DNA from: Euglena gracilis
Lineage: Eukaryota; Euglenida; Euglenophyceae; Euglenales
Assembly (NCBI GenBank): GCA_039621445.1
Contig: CP154955.1
Location: 34,602,640-34,666,639 of the forward strand
Reading direction: 5' to 3'
Length of the DNA stretch: 64,000 nucleotides
Shown: positions 27,191 to 37,830 of the stretch, piece by piece
Numbering within the stretch: the first letter of the stretch is position 1
How the letters are laid out: each line of letters opens with the position of its first letter
Notes under the pieces: model-generated
Told to the model about the DNA's origin: nothing
What the model saw: only the letters and a program-made list of their open reading frames with translations
The model's database searches: none
Program-made: the position numbers and the translations under genes

Positions 27191-27594
27191 CAGACTTTCA
27201 GTTAGTGCGCCTCAGGAAGTTCTGTGCGGCGCAAAAAAATTTTTTCTGCGGCGCATGCGGCGCATGGACAAAATTGTGCTGCGGTGCTTGCGGCGCAAAA
27301 AAAAATTTTGCTGCGGCGCTGGCGGCGCACACAATTTTTTCCTGATTTTTTTTGTGGCGCACTTTGAACCACAAAGGCGCACCCGGGCTTTTGGCGAAGC
27401 TGTGCTTCACCATGGTAGCACCGGCCTCATTGTTATCAAAAACAGTGATGACAGTGATACCAGCCAACCCACCACAGTTAGCTCCCGCCTTTACAGTTCA
27501 GCGCATGGTAAGAGGCGAGGTGGTCTCTGAAACCCCCAGTGTCCCCCTCGGCAACCCTCCAAGGGTTTTCTCTTAAGGCGGGTTATCCCTTGGA

Positions 27595-27875
27595 GGTGCC
27601 CCAGTGCAGAAGGTTAATGGTTCACATGCACAATTTGTCCTGCAGAGGAAAAATTCTTGGCAGGAGAAACCGTGGGCGGTTTTGTGGGTGACAGGTTAAC
27701 GGTTCGCACACATGATTTTCCCTGCAGAGTGGAGTTTTCTGGCAGGGAAACCATGGGCAGATGGTTGAGAGTGGCAGGCCGTGGGCTGATGCAGTATGGC
27801 TCATAACGTGGGTGACAGGTTAATGGTTTGCACACATGATTTGCCCTGCAGAGTGGAGTTTTCTGGCAGGAAGAA
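27595..27875 (+). repeat. threefold internal repeat of the hAT-like element
   Basis: Three imperfect copies share GGTTAAYGGTTYRCA, then CACACATGATTTKCCCTGC (looser in the first copy), then GAGTTTTCTGGCAGG. They start near 27612, 27695 and 27818. They lie downstream of the truncated transposase on its strand and may have replaced its 3' half. Confidence 0.7.
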
Positions 27876-28543
27876 AGAAGCATGCTTACAACCCTCTCCA
27901 TCGAACGGCTCGGCAAAAGCAGGTGCATGAAAAAATTTCCCGCCGACGAACATCCTCACAGCAACGCTGATCCATTGTGTGGTACCAATTTTCACCACAT
28001 CAATCATGACGACCCGTGCCGTTGCTGCTTTCCATGCCGTGCCACGAACCATTGGTTAACAGCACGTGCGAGGTAACACATGACTGTCGTTGCATACTTT
28101 CCTCCATATCCCAAATTGTACATCAGCCCGTTCTGGCGCTGCAGTTCCAACAACGCCCCAAGTTGCCGGTGTGCCATTCCATTCCGTGACATGTAGAGAA
28201 CTGTTCGGAAAAGCATTCGAACCTGGGAGATGACGGCAGTGGGTAGGCAAATTGGCAATTGTGACACCGGGGTATCCAAACGCTTTTGGAGACCAGAAGC
28301 AGTCAGATGGTATGATCCTTCAGCATGACGTTTGACCACTTTGAAATCGTAGTTGTTTGTTGGTGTTGCAAGGGCGTTCCGTTTTGCTGGTGGTCCCAAA
28401 ACCTTTGGGTTCTCTCGAAATCGTATGCAAATGTCACACCACATTCCCTTTTCTGCATCGTACTGCAACCATTCACGACCCTCCTTCCAGTTCTTTTGAA
28501 AAACCCGTTTTATCTTCTTTCCTTTCTGACCCCTGTTGGACAC
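27801..28543 (-). pseudogene. hAT-like transposase, N-terminal part, frameshifted
   Basis: Reading starts at 28543 on the minus strand. The first 170 or so codons hold a basic N-terminus, then a TTF/BED-like zinc finger with C36-x2-C39 and H73-x5-H79 in the context YDAEKGMWCDIC and VKRHAEGSYH, then a region typical of the linker in hAT transposases. Near 28030 the frame must shift. The next frame (27801-28052) continues with VVMIDVVKIG and then a hydrophobic strand, matching the start of the RNase H-like catalytic core, where MID would hold the first catalytic Asp. The rest of the core and the dimerisation domain are missing. The copy is inactive. The family call is from motif recognition. 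Confidence 0.65.
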
Positions 28544-28924
28544 AAATTTAAATTTCTTTCCGTCTTCGACACTTGATGATCTGCTCTATGAACTTAAATT
28601 GTCAGACATTTGTGAAAAAGCCTGCAAAGACGAACAAAGAGATCGCACAAAAGTTCACTCCCTGTCGCCTTGCCCTTCTCGGCACCGGTCGAGAAAGTAT
28701 CAAAGAGGCCAGACAGGGGAAGAAAGGTGAAATTAAAATGTGGTGCTTGCAACACATGGTGAAAATAATGCTGCGGCGCTTGCGGCGCACGGAATTTTTT
28801 TGCTGCGGCGCATGCGGCGCACGGTGGATTTTTTGTTGCGGTGCTTGCGGCGCATGGTCAAATTTTCCTGCGGCGCTTGCGGCGCACAGAAAAAATTTTG
28901 TGCGGCGCACTAACTGAAAGTCTG

Positions 28925-30173
28925 ACCCCTCCCCACGGGTTTTTTCAGAAATACGGTTGGATAATTTTGGACCCCCCCGGGTTTTTTCAGAATTACGGTT
29001 GGGGAATTTTGGCTGGACCCCCCCCCCCGGGTATTTTCAGAATTTCGATTTGGGAATTTTTAAAATTTTGAGTTGATTTGAAAATTTTCAGAATTTTGAT
29101 TTTGGCTGGACCCCCCCCGCGTATTTTCAGAATTACGATTTGGAATTTTTGGCTGGACCCCCCAGGTTTTTTCAGAAATACGGTTGGGTAAGGTGGGGAC
29201 CCCACCCTGGGTTTTTTCAGAATTTTTGGTTGGACCCCCCCACCCTGGTTTTTTCAGAATTACGGTTGTGAAATATCAGGGACCCCCCCCACGGGTTTTT
29301 TCAGAATTACGGTTGGGGAATTTTGCTGGACCCCCCCGGGTATTTTCAGAATTTCGATTTGGGAATTTTTAAAATTTTGAGTTGATTTGAAAATTTTCAG
29401 AGTTTTGATTTTGGCTGGACCCCCCCGCGTATTTTCAGAATTAAGATTTGGAAATTTTGCCTGACCCCAGGTTTTTTCAGAAATACGTTTGGGTAAGCTG
29501 GGGACCCCACCCTGGGTTTTTTCAGAATTTTTGGCTGGACCCCCCCACCCTGGTTTTTCAGAATTACGGTTGTGAAATATCAGGGACCCCCCCCCACGGG
29601 TTTTTTCAGAAATACGGTTGGATAATTTTGGACCCCCCCCCCCGGGTATTTTCAGAATTACGGTTGGGGAATTTTGGCTGGACCCCCCCCCGGGTATTTT
29701 CAGAATTTCGATTTGGGAATTTTTAAATTTTGAGTTGATTCGAAAATTTTCAGAATTTTGATTTTGGCTGGACCCCCCCCCCGCGTATTTTCAGAATTAC
29801 GATTTGGAAATTTTGGCTGGACCCCCAGGTTTTTTCAGAAATACGGTTGGGTAAGGTGGGGGACCCCACCCTGGGTTTTTTCAGAATTTTTGGCAGGACC
29901 CCCCACCCTGGTTTTTCGGAATTACGGTTGTGAAATATCAGGGACCCCCGCAACGGGGTATTTCAGAAATACGGTTGGATAATTTTGGACCCCCCCCGGG
30001 TATTTTCAGAATTACGGTTGGGGAATTTTGGCTGGACCCCCCCCGGGTATTTTCAGAATTTCGATTTGGGAATTTTTAAAATTTTGAATTGATTTGAAAA
30101 TTTTCAGAATTTTGATTTTGGCTGGCCCCCCCCCGCGTTTTTTCAGAATTACGATTTGGAATTTTTGGCTGGA
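28925..30173 (+). repeat. satellite array, right block
   Basis: This continues the array of about 355-bp units after the transposon, about 3.5 units. Some units lack submonomers (around 29280-29340), and there is more substitution than in the centre, as expected at an array edge. It ends abruptly in GGCTGGACTCGCGAGGG. Confidence 0.9.
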
Positions 30174-32400
30174 CTCGCGAGGGACGTCCTGTCTCATGTC
30201 ATCAGCGATAAAACTTGGAAATGGGCGAAAACAAAAGATTTCATACTCCATCGAGGAAAACCGACCAGGGAGGAAGGGACACCGAGGGCGAAGCACAAAG
30301 ACCTTGTGAGCAAGGACAATACCATGCGAAATTCACGGGCAGCCAGCCTCAGCGGCCTTTGGTAAAGCGAATGCCTTGTTGAATACCTTCACCCCCTTGT
30401 CAGATGATTTTCTTCTGTCAGGGGGGGTTCACAGGACCCCCCCTCGTGCCTAGGGTCAAATTTTTGTGAGACTTTTTCAAGCCAAAATCAAAATTTTTCC
30501 GGGGGTTGCGCCGCCCAGACCGGCGGACCGCCCTCCCCCCTGACAGATGGGACCTTGACAGATGACCATTTGACAGGGGGGTCCCGCGGGACCCCCCCCC
30601 CCCAGCACCTGCTCCCCATATGAATATACACATATGCATACACTCGAGGAAATAAGTTTTCACTCGGTAGTGGGTAATAAGTCTTCACGCCCCCCTCCCG
30701 AAGCCCCAATTCATTTTGCCTCCATAGCGCTCTTATTTTTGTCATAATGCCAAGTCCAAAAAAAGTGTCTATGACTCTGATACGAAAACTGTGTCCAGAA
30801 CGCCGGTTCGGGCGTGAAGCCGTGTTCCAGAACGCCGGCAACACGATTTATTTGCGGGATGTGCTGCAGAAATTTGCTGATTGCGTTGCAGAAAATATGG
30901 AAGCATGTGCCTTTTTTGTAGAATTCTCGTAACGTATGTTCATGAACATCACCAAATAATGTCTTTGAACACCACAACTTGGTTGCTTGGCACTATTACA
31001 AGCTGTGCAATACCAAATTCAGATGCATTACATAACAGCCATAAAATCAGCAGCTCCTCTACACCCTCCTTGATAGATGCCAAGCTCTATTTACAACCTT
31101 GGCTTTTAAAGGGTGACATTTATTTACGTTGCAAATGATCCTTCAAAAATACAGAAAATGTTTTTAATAATGATTTTTCTGCATCTATTCAGGTGGAACA
31201 ATATTTTCTACATTGGTGAATGCAGCCAGGTTTGTATGCACAAGCCTTTGGAGATGGCCATGTTGCACAGGGTGAGGGCGAGGAGATGGCACAGGTCCTA
31301 AAAGGGCGGAAGACTCCAGAAGATGTCGCGGAGGATGGAGAAGATGTCCTCCTCCTGTGAATGGAAAACCCAGGGAATGTATAGCATATACCAAAAGCTC
31401 TCAGATAAAATTTAAAAAAAGCTGGGGAAACTGAGGTCTTGAAATGCAATGCATCGCAGGACAAAAAAGCAGACGGGATAGAGTATGGGGGTGCTACCCC
31501 CATGACCCCCCCCATGACCCCCCCCGTGACCCGCCCGTGACCCAAGAATCGAGCCTTCGATTTTCATACAATGCATCAACCTTCATCACTTGCCTTTCTT
31601 TTCATTCATCATTTCAGCCTGCTTTTTGATGTAGGTGGTGTTTTTGGTCGCTTTTCATCAATTTTCTTGTTCAAACCATCGAAAATTTGCCTTGACGTGG
31701 TCTAAAAATGGAAAGAAATGCCAAGATTTGAGGTGAAAAATTTTTCGACCCAAACAATGGCGCTTCTTTGCCGTATGAACATGACCGGCTCATTGCGGGA
31801 AATTGGTGATGGACTTTTTGGTGGTTGCTAGCAACTAGTCGCTAGCGGAGAAATTGTTCAAATTTCCCCTCCGAAAATAAAAAGGCTACGCCGGGCAGCC
31901 TTCCGCACGTTCACCGACGAGGCAGGCCGATTTGCTAACTGGGGACGTTGCAAAAAAAAATGCTTTTTTTGCAGCTCCACCAAAAGGGGCAGCAAAATTC
32001 ACAACGTATATCCGCCACAGAGTGCACGGGTGCCAATGTCGCGCAAATTATCAACCTGCTTGGCCAGGCATGCCGCAGATCGACCAGCATCGGCCGATTG
32101 TTCAGATTCAGGGCTAAAACGGGTTGCATTTTTTCCCGTCAGATGCATCATGGCAAACGCCCGGTGTAAGTGTTCCCATGGTTTTCTGGTCGTGTTTTAC
32201 AGTTAAGGAACTTCTACTGCCATTTCACAGAGTGCTAGCTGCAGCTCTGTGTCTTTGACCTGGGGTTTTGGGGACATTTTGGCCTTGCATTCTGTGTTTT
32301 CTTGCTTTCCAAATAGCCACAAGAGGGTGGGACTCAAAATTGTCACTCGGCGGACCAAATTTTGGAGAAAATGCCACATATTTGAAAGTGGTCCATACAA
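30174..32400. other. no gene recognised; scattered repeats
   Basis: I see no supported coding exon here. The stretch at about 30238-30305 recurs inverted at about 34280-34345 (AGGAAGGGACACCGAGGGCG). Position 30785-30842 holds an inverted copy of the GAACCGGCGTTCTGG repeat. Short C-rich tandem pieces (ATGACCCCCCCC) lie at about 31498-31545. ORFs of 60-118 codons show no family signature. Confidence 0.4.
30785..30842 (-). repeat. GAACCGGCGTTCTGG dispersed repeat
   Basis: The block contains two GAACGCCGG cores around GGGCGTGAAGCC. Related copies lie at about 33484-33530, 37722-37830, 39473-39585 and 44866-44925. Some copies have two or three cores. Confidence 0.7.
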
Positions 32401-33010
32401 GGTTGACGGCTTGTTTTTTTTGAAACAAAAAAGCATGCTTTTTGAAAGAAAAAAAAACCGTATGGAGGGTTTGGGGGAATTTTTTTGCAATGTTTTTTTT
32501 TGAAAAAGTTCTTTTTTTATTTCTGCAGCTTTCATTTTTTGTTGTTTTTTTGGGGGGGTTGAAAGCATGATTTTTTGCACCAGAAAACACAGATTTGGAA
32601 ATATTTTCACACATAAAAAAACTTTAGAGGGGGTATTCCCCCCGTGACCCCGCCCTCCCAACCCGACCTAAGACCCTTCTCGGCCAATTATTTTCTGAAA
32701 AAACTTGGCCGGTAATGCCTAATTTGACAAAATATTCAGGAGGATTCCTAATTTTCAGGCATAAATTTTGCAAAATTGGGAATGGTGATGCCTAATTTGG
32801 TGTCAAAATACTAATTTTAGGTTGGGTGATTCCTAATTTGGAGCCTAAAAATGATTTTTCCCCCAAAAATTCGTTTTTGGTGATTCCTAATTGGCCACTG
32901 AAAATGTGGTGTTCCCCCGTGACCCCCCCCCCGTGACCCGAACAACCCCCGAAAATTTTCCTCAAAAAATGGCGATTTCGCAAGGAAAAAGGTCAATTTT
33001 TGCTTTTTCA
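32401..33010 (+). repeat. long dispersed repeat, intact copy
   Basis: The segment matches 41342-41486 plus 43164-43565 in the same order. Shared landmarks are GGTTGACGGC, GGAGGGTTTGGGGG, TTGAAAGCATGATT, GCACCAGAAAACACAG, CCCGACCTAAGACC, ACTTGGCCGGT and CTAATTTGACAAAATATTC. The other copy is split by a 1.68-kb insertion, so this one serves as its empty site. There is no conserved frame. Confidence 0.75.
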
Positions 33011-33072
33011 AAATAAGCATGTTTTTTTTGGCGTTTTTTTTAAAAAAACATGTTTTTTGTTTTTTTTTACAT

Positions 33073-33130
33073 AAAAATCGTGGGCATAACCCGTTACACG
33101 GCCTGAATACGGGTTATGGCCCACGATTTT
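33073..33130. repeat. inverted repeat AAAAATCGTGGGC / GGGTTATGGCCCACG
   Basis: The arms are about 22 bp (AAAAATCGTGGGCATAACCC and its near-exact complement) around a loop with CACGGCCTGAAT. A related single arm plus loop recurs near 38741-38785. It is able to fold as a hairpin. Confidence 0.7.
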
Positions 33131-33345
33131 TTTGTAACCATGTTTAGAGAGGCCCGGCGCCTGCCCTGTATTTCGTGGGTATGCTTCACGCCATGGTTTC
33201 AGGCACTTTTTTTTGATTTTCCTGGAAAATTCCTGAACCCGGCAATATGCCCTGTTTTTCGTGTTCACCTTACCACAAAAAACAGGGCATATTTCCGGGT
33301 TAACAAAATATGCCCTGTTTTTCGTGGTAAGGAACCAGTGAATGA
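33131..33345 (+). repeat. palindromic AACAGGGCATA dispersed repeat, copy 2
   Basis: This has the same order of blocks as the copy at 399-573: TTTAGAG, CCCGGCGCCTGCC, then an inverted repeat built on GGCAATATGCCCTG and AACAGGGCATATTTCCGG. Its spacer differs, and the loop reads in the opposite sense (TTCACCTTACC). Confidence 0.6.
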
Positions 33346-33483
33346 AAATGATGTCCCAATGCCCCAAACCATGGCCACGGCGTCCTGGAAAACGTTCTTG
33401 TGCCATTTGCTTTATTTATTTGTACTCATTGTGTTCTTCCTCAGTCTGTTTCTGAAAAATGGCAAAGAAAACTGGGGCCAAAC

Positions 33484-33530
33484 CGGCGTCCAGAACGCCG
33501 GTTCGGGCGGGAAGACGGCGTCCAGGGGAC
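33484..33530 (-). repeat. GAACCGGCGTTCTGG dispersed repeat
   Basis: This is an inverted copy with the text CCAGAACGCCGGTTCGGG and a degenerate second core GGCGTCCAGG. Confidence 0.6.
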
Positions 33531-33559
33531 CCAAAATAAAAAGTGCCAAAAAGTGTTCA

Positions 33560-33905
33560 AAATGGTTAGTAGACATGTGGTAATCACATCTGAGCAGTTT
33601 TTGGGGGTATTTGGCCAGATATTGGGGTATTTTGTGCAACAATTTCCATTTGGCCAAATTTGGGGAATTTTTGAAATAGAGTACCATGCAGCACGGCTGA
33701 AATCTAAGGCCATCTGCTGAAAGCCCTTGAGAAGAGCTTTCGATCGATGGGCAACATGGCTGGTGAAACATAGGAATTTCGACTTTGCAAACAGGGTCGG
33801 AAAATGCGATCGCCGATTTTCAGAGTGCTGTGCAGTGTAGCTGAGTTCTGAGGGTACCAAATGAAAGGTCTTGGTGAGAGCTTTCAATTGAGAAGCTGTA
33901 TGTCA
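33560..33905 (-). repeat. dispersed repeat, inverse of 38430-38690
   Basis: Read on the minus strand this matches the text around 38440-38660 and 40190-40300: GCCATGTTGCCCATCGATCG, then TTCTCAAGGGCTTTCAGC, AGATGGCCTTAGATTTCAGC and GTACTCTATTTCA. Orientation is opposite to the tandem duplication copies. Confidence 0.65.
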
Positions 33906-35071
33906 CCTGAGGTGTGGGATTTCACAAATTAATTTGTCAAATTTTGGAATGCACGATCGCTGATAATAAGCGCTGTATGCATAACAAGCCCTGGCCCGGC
34001 CCGTGCTCACGCACGGGCCCAAGCCTGGGCAGATTGCACTTATAATAAATTGGCCCAGAAATTGGAAAAAAACTCAAAATGGTGCGGTATGTGAACAATT
34101 TGAGTGGCTGCTTGCACCCGTTACTTTGACCAAAAAATCAAGGCATGCAAGGCACGGCCTCAAAATGTATTTGTGGTCCGTCCTCAGTTTCGGCCTGCCT
34201 CGAGGGAGTAAGACGGCGGCCGGTGATGTCAGATCTTCAGTTCCAGTTCGACACCTCGGGCTCCGCACTTTGCCATGCCTTTCTCGCCGGCGAAAAAATG
34301 TCTTTTGTGCTTCGCCCTCGGTGTCCCTTCCTCCCTTTTCGGCTTGCCTCGAGGGAGTACGATTGTCCGATCTGTTCGAAGTGCAAAAAAAAACGCCCTG
34401 GCAAATCGGAAAATGATATATAAACAAAAGGCACACATTGCGTCATCTTTGTTGTGGCGTTATTGTTCTGAAAAAATTCTGTTGAGCCCCACCCCCCAGT
34501 TTGGTGCCACATCTTGGGCTGGATCTTGGAGCACTTTGGGGCGGACCACGTGCCACGGGTGGGGACTTGGTGCCACCTGGGGGGGGGGGACCAGTCAGTG
34601 TCAAGGGATTCTTTTTTTGGGCAAGGGGGGGGGGTTCAAAAACGGGTTAATTTTGGGCAGGAGGTGCATCAAAAAAAGGGTGTCCCGCCTCAGGCATCTG
34701 CATTCGCCCCATGAGGATGACAATTACAATCACAACTGCACAATCACAATCACAATTACAATTACAATCACAATTACCCAGCAAGCAGGTTGTCGCACTT
34801 TTCACTGCATGTCACTTTTCGCAGGACGCAATTTTATATGTACCGTGGACCAGAATAAGAAATCACAGAAAAGTTCATGCCATGTTATCCCGACCGGGTT
34901 TATTGCCGCCAAGGGGATGAGGAGTTGCCAAGAAAAAACCTGCCCAGTAACCTGCCAGCATGTGCGGATTCGTGCTGTCGGTCGCCAACAAACATATCGC
35001 CACCTGGGATATGTGGTCCCAGAGTGCGATACCGGTCCAATCTTCTTTAATCCCGAAGAATCCGGTTCTCC
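33906..35071. other. no gene recognised
   Basis: There are scattered short repeats only. GCCTGCCTCGAGGGAGTA occurs near 34193 and again (one base different) near 34342. A CAATTACAATCACAATTA microsatellite covers about 34722-34780. A plus-strand frame of 314 codons (34275-35219) runs through repeats and has no recognisable domain, so I do not call it a gene. Confidence 0.4.
34722..34780 (+). repeat. AATTAC/AATCAC microsatellite
   Basis: Short hexanucleotide units of the type ACAATT and ACAATC alternate for about 60 bp. Confidence 0.85.
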
Positions 35072-35505
35072 TGTAACCGTGTTTAGAGGCCCGGCGCCTG
35101 CCCTGTATTTCGTGGCTATGAACGCGGAAAACAGGGCATACCAACACCCCCCCCCTATTTGGCCGCCCTCCGGGCGGCCCGGACCCCTCTTCTGGCGAAT
35201 TAGGGGGGGGGACAATTAGGGGGGGGTTACCCCTAACCCCCCCCTAATTGGCCACCTGGGCCCCGTCCTTCATAGTCGCGAACCCCCGAAAAACACCCGA
35301 ACAAAGGCATTTTCCCTTGAAATGAGTAACCCCCCCCCCTAATTGGCCACCTGGGCTCTGGCCAATTAGGGGGGGGGGGGCAAATAGGGGGGGTCACGTT
35401 ATTTTCTTAACCCGGCAATATGCCCTGTTTTTCGTGGTAAGGTGAACACAAAAAAACAGGGCATTTTGCCGTGTTCAGGGGTTTCTCCCAAAATTTAAGA
35501 CCTTT
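35072..35505 (+). repeat. palindromic AACAGGGCATA dispersed repeat, copy 3, split
   Basis: The left half (35072-35140) and the right half (35400-35505) together match 399-573 almost base for base. They extend on the right into CTCCCAAAATTTAAGACCTTT, as in copy 1. A TA-flanked insertion at 35141-35399 splits it. Confidence 0.8.
35141..35399. mobile_element. C/G-run MITE in a TA target
   Basis: This is a 259-bp insertion flanked by TA at 35139-35140 and 35400-35401. The paralogous empty site near 460 reads CAGGGCATATTTTC. The ends are loosely inverted: AACACCCCCCCCCTATTTG against ACGTGACCCCCCCTATTTG read from the other side. The inside has a GCCCTCCGGGC hairpin and two TAATTGGCCACCTGGG copies. 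There is no ORF. Confidence 0.75.
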
Positions 35506-35660
35506 TAAACAAAGAACAGAATTATTTTGAATCACTTTGAATTGCTTCGAAACCGAGGAGAGCACACAGATGATGGAATGGCACACGAGGAGTGACGAAG
35601 TCGGAGCACGACCAGTGCAACGACGAACAGCGCTGCGCTGTGGATAATTAGACGGGGACA
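35506..35660. other. short spacer, 3' flank of the PHD-finger gene
   Basis: I see no feature beyond the region downstream of the PHD-finger ORF. No clear polyadenylation signal was identified. Confidence 0.3.
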
Positions 35661-36909
35661 CTAACGGGGTTTGCACGAGTGACACACCCACGATCCATGT
35701 TTGGGCTCGTGGCACAAATTCATGCAACGCCAATGGTAAGACAATGAACACACGTCACATCGCACATGATTCACATCACGACACGGAGAGCGTGGGGGAA
35801 CAACCACACCACATCGGGCACAGGTGGGGGCGGCTGACACAAGACGGCGCTTTTTGGAGGGAGGGGCGGTGGTGGAAGTGGAGACCGCAACAGAGGGAAA
35901 GACAGAGCGCAAGTCGGAGAGGTCCTGTGCCACCTCTGCCCCCTCCTCCCCCGGTGGAGCCTCCCACGCCAGCCGCCGCGCCCATTGCTGCCGGTTGCGC
36001 TCGATCGCCTCGTCGTCATCATCCGACTCCAACTTGAAGTGGATGTCTCGAGACCATGCGCTGCGGGACGGCTGCGTCAATGGCAGCCAGTCATCATCGT
36101 CATTGAGGACGATGTAGTCCGGTTCTGCCGGTCTGAAGAGGAACAAAAACGTGTATCCTATGGAAGCGGTTATCATACGGGTCAATGAGTGGCTTGTGAT
36201 CCAGAGATTCGGATACGATGATGCAGTCGGACTCCGTCACCCTGAAAACATAATTACTGAGGAAATCTGTTTCTAAAGCAGCCATACAATGCGGTAGTTG
36301 CGGTTGTAATGGTTGTTGGTGGCGGGGTGGGTGGTGGGCAGTCACTGATGAGAAGAATGCTGTATGGCCATGTAGCTGGAGCGAATTACACCTGTTCATA
36401 GCCTCCAACTTTGTTGGCTCAGCGGCATGGACCGAATGTTCAGCTTTGGGGGGAGGCTGCGTTTTCACGGTACCACCTGAGAGGATGGTTGCCGCCTGAA
36501 TTGGTGTGCTGCGGGACATCCGGTGGTAGACTTGCACAGTGTTTCGGTGGACCTTGAAATACTGCGCAACGTCTGCCGCACTGATGTCTGGTGCATTTGC
36601 CAGCCGGGCCATCGCCGCGCGCCGCGCAACGTCCTTGAACGTTAGGCGGCGCTTGACGACGCCCGACACCCAGGCGGCAACGCCACGGAACGTCTCCTCC
36701 GTCGTGGGCGGGCTGAGCAAGCTCGCAGCCGTAACGCGGCACGACCGAAAGAGACAGTTCCCACCCACCCCAGCTGGTGCCAAACCGACCAATGTTCGTT
36801 GCCTCTCAAAAGCACCCACGGGGCAAGTTGCCGGATCGGGCCCTTCCACAATGACTTGCCGCATCAGGGCCACATCTGATTTGCCCAGTGATTGCTGATG
36901 GTTTTTCAT
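35661..36909 (-). CDS. helix-turn-helix and PHD-finger protein (split or frameshifted)
   Basis: Two minus-strand frames follow each other. The first (36909 to 36100, 269 codons) has an alanine-rich segment and a predicted helix-turn-helix at residues 109-131 (ISAADVAQYFKVHRNTVQVY). The second (36185 to 35661) has an acidic stretch, a basic KKRR at residues 111-114 and a PHD finger with the full C4HC3 set: C122, C125, C143, C146, H151, C154, C168, C171, plus W166 two residues before C168. PHD fingers read histone tails, so a chromatin or transcription role is likely if it is expressed. The second frame can be joined through an acceptor CCTCTTCAG that precedes PAEPDYIVL. The donor is not settled, and another AG at TTTTCAG in the first frame allows a second intron. 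The family is not recognised. It could also come from a transposon. Confidence 0.55.
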
Positions 36910-37306
36910 GGTGCTTACTGTCGGTTCTTCTCGCTATTCCCCAGAACTCACAGAAAGTGAGATGGGGTTGTCACAATGGAGGAATCAATATACTTACCAC
37001 AAAAACGATTTATTTCTTCTCCCCCTATCATGCCACCTACCCGGAAGTGGGAGGATGATGTGCAATCACCGTACGCAGTGGAGGCGGAAGAGTTGTATCT
37101 GCCGACATGGCCGAAGAGCCACATGACGTGTACATCCTCGGCTTCAATGATACGGATGCCTTGCTGTATTCTAATTTTATTATGGCATCGGTGGTGGGGC
37201 GAACCGAGTCCATCGATCAGTGGCACTGCCTACTGGATTTGTCAGTCCGGGGTTGAGGATATGTACAGATGGGCTGGGCCCAAGGTCCGAGGGGGTGAGT
37301 AGGTTA

Positions 37307-37483
37307 CCACCCCCCCCCCTTATTGTCCCACCCACCTCTCCCCGGGAGGCCCGACGGGACAATAAGGGGGGGGGGACAATAAGGGGGTACCAAAGGAATT
37401 TTCATTGGCCGGGCCAAAAAATCCCCTGTCGGCCGGGGCCCAGGGACAATAAGGGGGGGGGGACAATAAGGGGGGGGGGGTGG
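37307..37483. mobile_element. 177-bp MITE in a TA target, CCACC(C)nTTATTGTCC ends
   Basis: TA lies at 37305-37306 and 37484-37485. The right duplication copy near 39236 has the empty site GTAGGTTAGGTGAACC. The ends are inverted repeats of CCACC, a C-run and TTATTGTCC. The same element, reversed, is at 42776-42953 and shares the internal GGCCGGGCC and GGGCCCCGGCCG parts. There is no ORF. It is the miniature type expected of Tc1/mariner-like elements. Confidence 0.9.
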
Positions 37484-37721
37484 TAGGTGAACCCGCAATT
37501 GGTCATGAAATGGCCAGGGTCCTGGGTGTGAGGGCCGGGGTGAGTGGCGGCTGCCCTGGGGGCGTGCCCGGTCCGTACTCTGATGGACTGAGGTTGCGGG
37601 GTGTCGGCCCTCTGGCGCTGCTTCGGGTCCTGCTCCCGCCGTGCTTCGGGTGCGCCTCGTTGGGGCGGCCTTGTTGGCCACCAGCCTGTGTTTCAGGTCA
37701 GGTCTCGGCTGGTGCAGCCCG

Positions 37722-37830
37722 AACCGGCGTTCTGGAACACGGCTTCACGCCCGAACCGGCGTTCTGGACAGAGTTGTTGAAACCGTGGATTAGGGGCTCT
37801 GGCTTCACGCCCGAACCGGCGTTCAAGGAA
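37722..37830 (+). repeat. GAACCGGCGTTCTGG dispersed repeat, three cores
   Basis: Three GAACCGGCGTT cores are spaced by GGCTTCACGCCC. The same arrangement occurs at 39473-39585 in the other duplication copy. Confidence 0.7.

Larger units (their letters stand above)
27191..28924. mobile_element. hAT-like DNA transposon, degenerate, inside the satellite
   Basis: This is a 1734-bp insertion with perfect 21-bp terminal inverted repeats beginning CAGACTTTCAGTTAGTGCGC. It is flanked by an exact 8-bp duplication ACCCCTCC at 27183-27190 and 28925-28932. The satellite resumes in phase on the other side, which confirms both ends. Each end carries tandem subterminal units of about 35 bp with TGCGGCGC and a short A/T-rich block. 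The inside holds a broken minus-strand transposase and a threefold internal repeat. The 8-bp duplication, CA start and transposase type all agree with the hAT superfamily. Confidence 0.9.

Noticed and set aside
3548-30082. Dozens of ORFs of 60-200 codons with GPP, FFRI and EFWLDPP patterns inside the satellite
   Set aside because: They recur on both strands and in several frames with the repeat period, and change frame with C-run length. They are translations of the satellite, not proteins.
3445-30173. CRISPR-like look of regularly spaced repeats
   Set aside because: There are no unique spacers between repeats; all parts of the unit are repeated. The sequence is eukaryotic and has no cas genes.
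32225-33020. Lys/Phe-rich ORFs on both strands
   Set aside because: They are produced by poly-A and poly-T runs in a dispersed repeat whose other copy does not keep the frame.
34275-35219. 314-codon plus-strand ORF
   Set aside because: It crosses a microsatellite, low-complexity G-runs and part of a palindromic repeat plus a MITE. No domain or consistent composition.
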